Positions 63,541 to 64,000 of a stretch of 64,000 nucleotides of DNA are shown in pieces. The notes under the pieces were generated by a model, which saw only the letters and a list, made by a program, of their open reading frames with translations, made no database searches and was not told the DNA's origin. The position numbers were made by a program, and so were the translations under genes. Source of the stretch: Nitrospira sp. (GTDB taxonomy: Bacteria > Nitrospirota > Nitrospiria > Nitrospirales > Nitrospiraceae); the NCBI GenBank assembly GCA_024998565.1, contig JACOEM010000011.1:94068-158067 (forward strand), read 5' to 3'. Each line of letters starts with the position of its first letter. Position 1 is the stretch's first letter.

Positions 63541-63565
63541 TGATAACTGTTCTCAACTATTGAGA
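63541..63565 (-). promoter_or_regulatory. Overlapping palindromes, Fur-like operator of bfd
   Basis: TGATAAC-T-GTTCTCA (63541-63555), in 7-1-7 Fur-box form (TGATAATnATTATCA), overlaps TCTCAA-CTA-TTGAGA (63551-63565). They lie between the -10 hexamer and the gene, at the likely transcription start. bfd is classically iron-repressed, which fits; the match to Fur is imperfect. Confidence 0.5.
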
Positions 63566-63593
63566 GTATAGCGGTCAGACGAATTCCTGTCAA
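63565..63593 (-). promoter_or_regulatory. Sigma70-type promoter of bfd
   Basis: On the minus strand, TTGACA (63593-63588), 17-base spacer, TATACT (63570-63565). Leader of about 85 bases to the ATG at 63474. Confidence 0.7.
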
Positions 63594-63855
63594 CATCTGG
63601 ATAAACCGGCTTCCTGCTTCAGCTGTAATGCGGAGTGGCGGTTGCCTCGGAATACACTGTGAAGCCGAGTGTATTGAGGTGTTGGGGAGATGAGGGGAAT
63701 CTGGGCTCCAGGGCGGCAGTAGCTTGAGCTCGTTGAAGAGTGGGAATCCCAGCTCTCGCGGCATCCTTGCGCAGACACTTGCCCGTTCAGGGAGATGCGC
63801 GAGCTATTCGGGAACAATGAGTGTCGGCAGGCAGAAAATGTGGGCTGCAAAGTAC
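63594..63855. other. Gene-free stretch
   Basis: No credible gene on either strand; short frames here have serine- or arginine-rich, non-protein-like composition and no ribosome sites. Confidence 0.5.
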
Positions 63856-63935
63856 GAAGGCAGGAAGTTCTTGCGAACCTCCTGCCTTCGTTGTGCTGCG
63901 GTCCTTCACTAACGAGAGAAGTTGCCCTCTCTCGT
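63856..63935 (-). terminator. Two hairpins after the minus-strand gene at the right edge
   Basis: A 15-bp stem with one mismatch at 63856-63889 (loop TTGC), and an 8-bp stem at 63912-63935 (ACGAGAGA with TCTCTCGT), extended on both sides with one G-T pair. They follow the stop codon at 63947 on the minus strand. No T-run, so they are probable but unproven terminators. Confidence 0.45.
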
Positions 63936-63946
63936 CAGTGTGAGTC

Positions 63947-64000
63947 TTACAGCCAGTTCACGCGCTCGGCCGGCCGAATATAGATCGGCTCTTCGACCTG
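63947..64000 (-). CDS. C-terminus of a gene running off the right edge (partial)
   Basis: Minus-strand frame open from the window edge to TAA at 63949-63947, coding for 17 residues (QVEEPIYIRPAERVNWL). Supported only by its position before two hairpins and the coding-like composition. The protein cannot be named from this piece. Confidence 0.4.
   Translation of the reverse strand, partial: QVEEPIYIRPAERVNWL

Noticed and set aside
1..64000. tRNA, rRNA, CRISPR array, insertion sequence or prophage
   Set aside because: None recognised on reading both strands; no cloverleaf-like units, regular repeats or transposase/integrase motifs seen.

Overview
The window reads as a chromosomal segment of a nitrite-oxidising (or comammox) Nitrospira. 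The main evidence is a pair of cytochrome bd-like oxidases, two gamma-subunit (NxrC-type) heme b proteins beside a TorD-type chaperone and a TatA, many c-type cytochromes and multicopper or cupredoxin proteins, and a pup gene. I see no tRNA, rRNA, insertion sequence, CRISPR array or phage gene. Nearly all genes lie on the + strand, in tight operons with GC-rich codon use. This placement rests on gene content only. The NXR catalytic subunits (nxrA, nxrB) and any amo or hao genes are not in the window.

Region 1 (1-10100), exported copper-protein block: a 1621-residue multicopper oxidase built from three repeated units, three paralogous MauL-like cupredoxin proteins, a LolA-like protein and a HEAT-repeat protein. 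Region 2 (10300-25420), respiratory block: a methyltransferase, a DUF420 (CtaM-like) protein, a tandem PCP_red-domain protein, two bd-like oxidase paralogs (13724-15589, 19119-21038), two SUMF1-fold proteins, three very small membrane peptides, and three membrane-anchored c-type cytochromes, the last fused to a heme b-type domain. A strong terminator closes it. Region 3 (25450-33100), housekeeping: mobA, a heptosyltransferase-like gene, argS, tgt, yajC-secD-secF. Region 4 (33170-39000): a large PAS histidine kinase with an NtrC-type regulator carrying a four-cysteine linker, and a convergent WD40 gene.

Region 5 (39100-52850), apparent NXR accessory cluster: an HExxH/zinc-ribbon protein, a four-cluster ferredoxin, a TorD-family chaperone, a gamma-type heme b subunit, a radical SAM protein, a polytopic membrane protein, a TPR protein, TatA, an NHL-repeat protein, a second gamma-type subunit, a PDZ-like protein and two pentaheme cytochromes. 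Well-formed promoters precede several transcription units. Chaperone, Tat component and periplasmic partner subunits together suggest maturation, export and electron transfer for a periplasmic molybdoenzyme, with mobA supplying molybdopterin guanine dinucleotide from elsewhere. Region 6 (52930-64000): hppA, an orphan pup, recJ, a bifunctional Rsh, a MscS/cNMP channel, DUF192, a zinc-ribbon peptide, an exported flavodoxin-like protein, and bfd behind a promoter with a Fur-like operator. The window ends inside a minus-strand gene.
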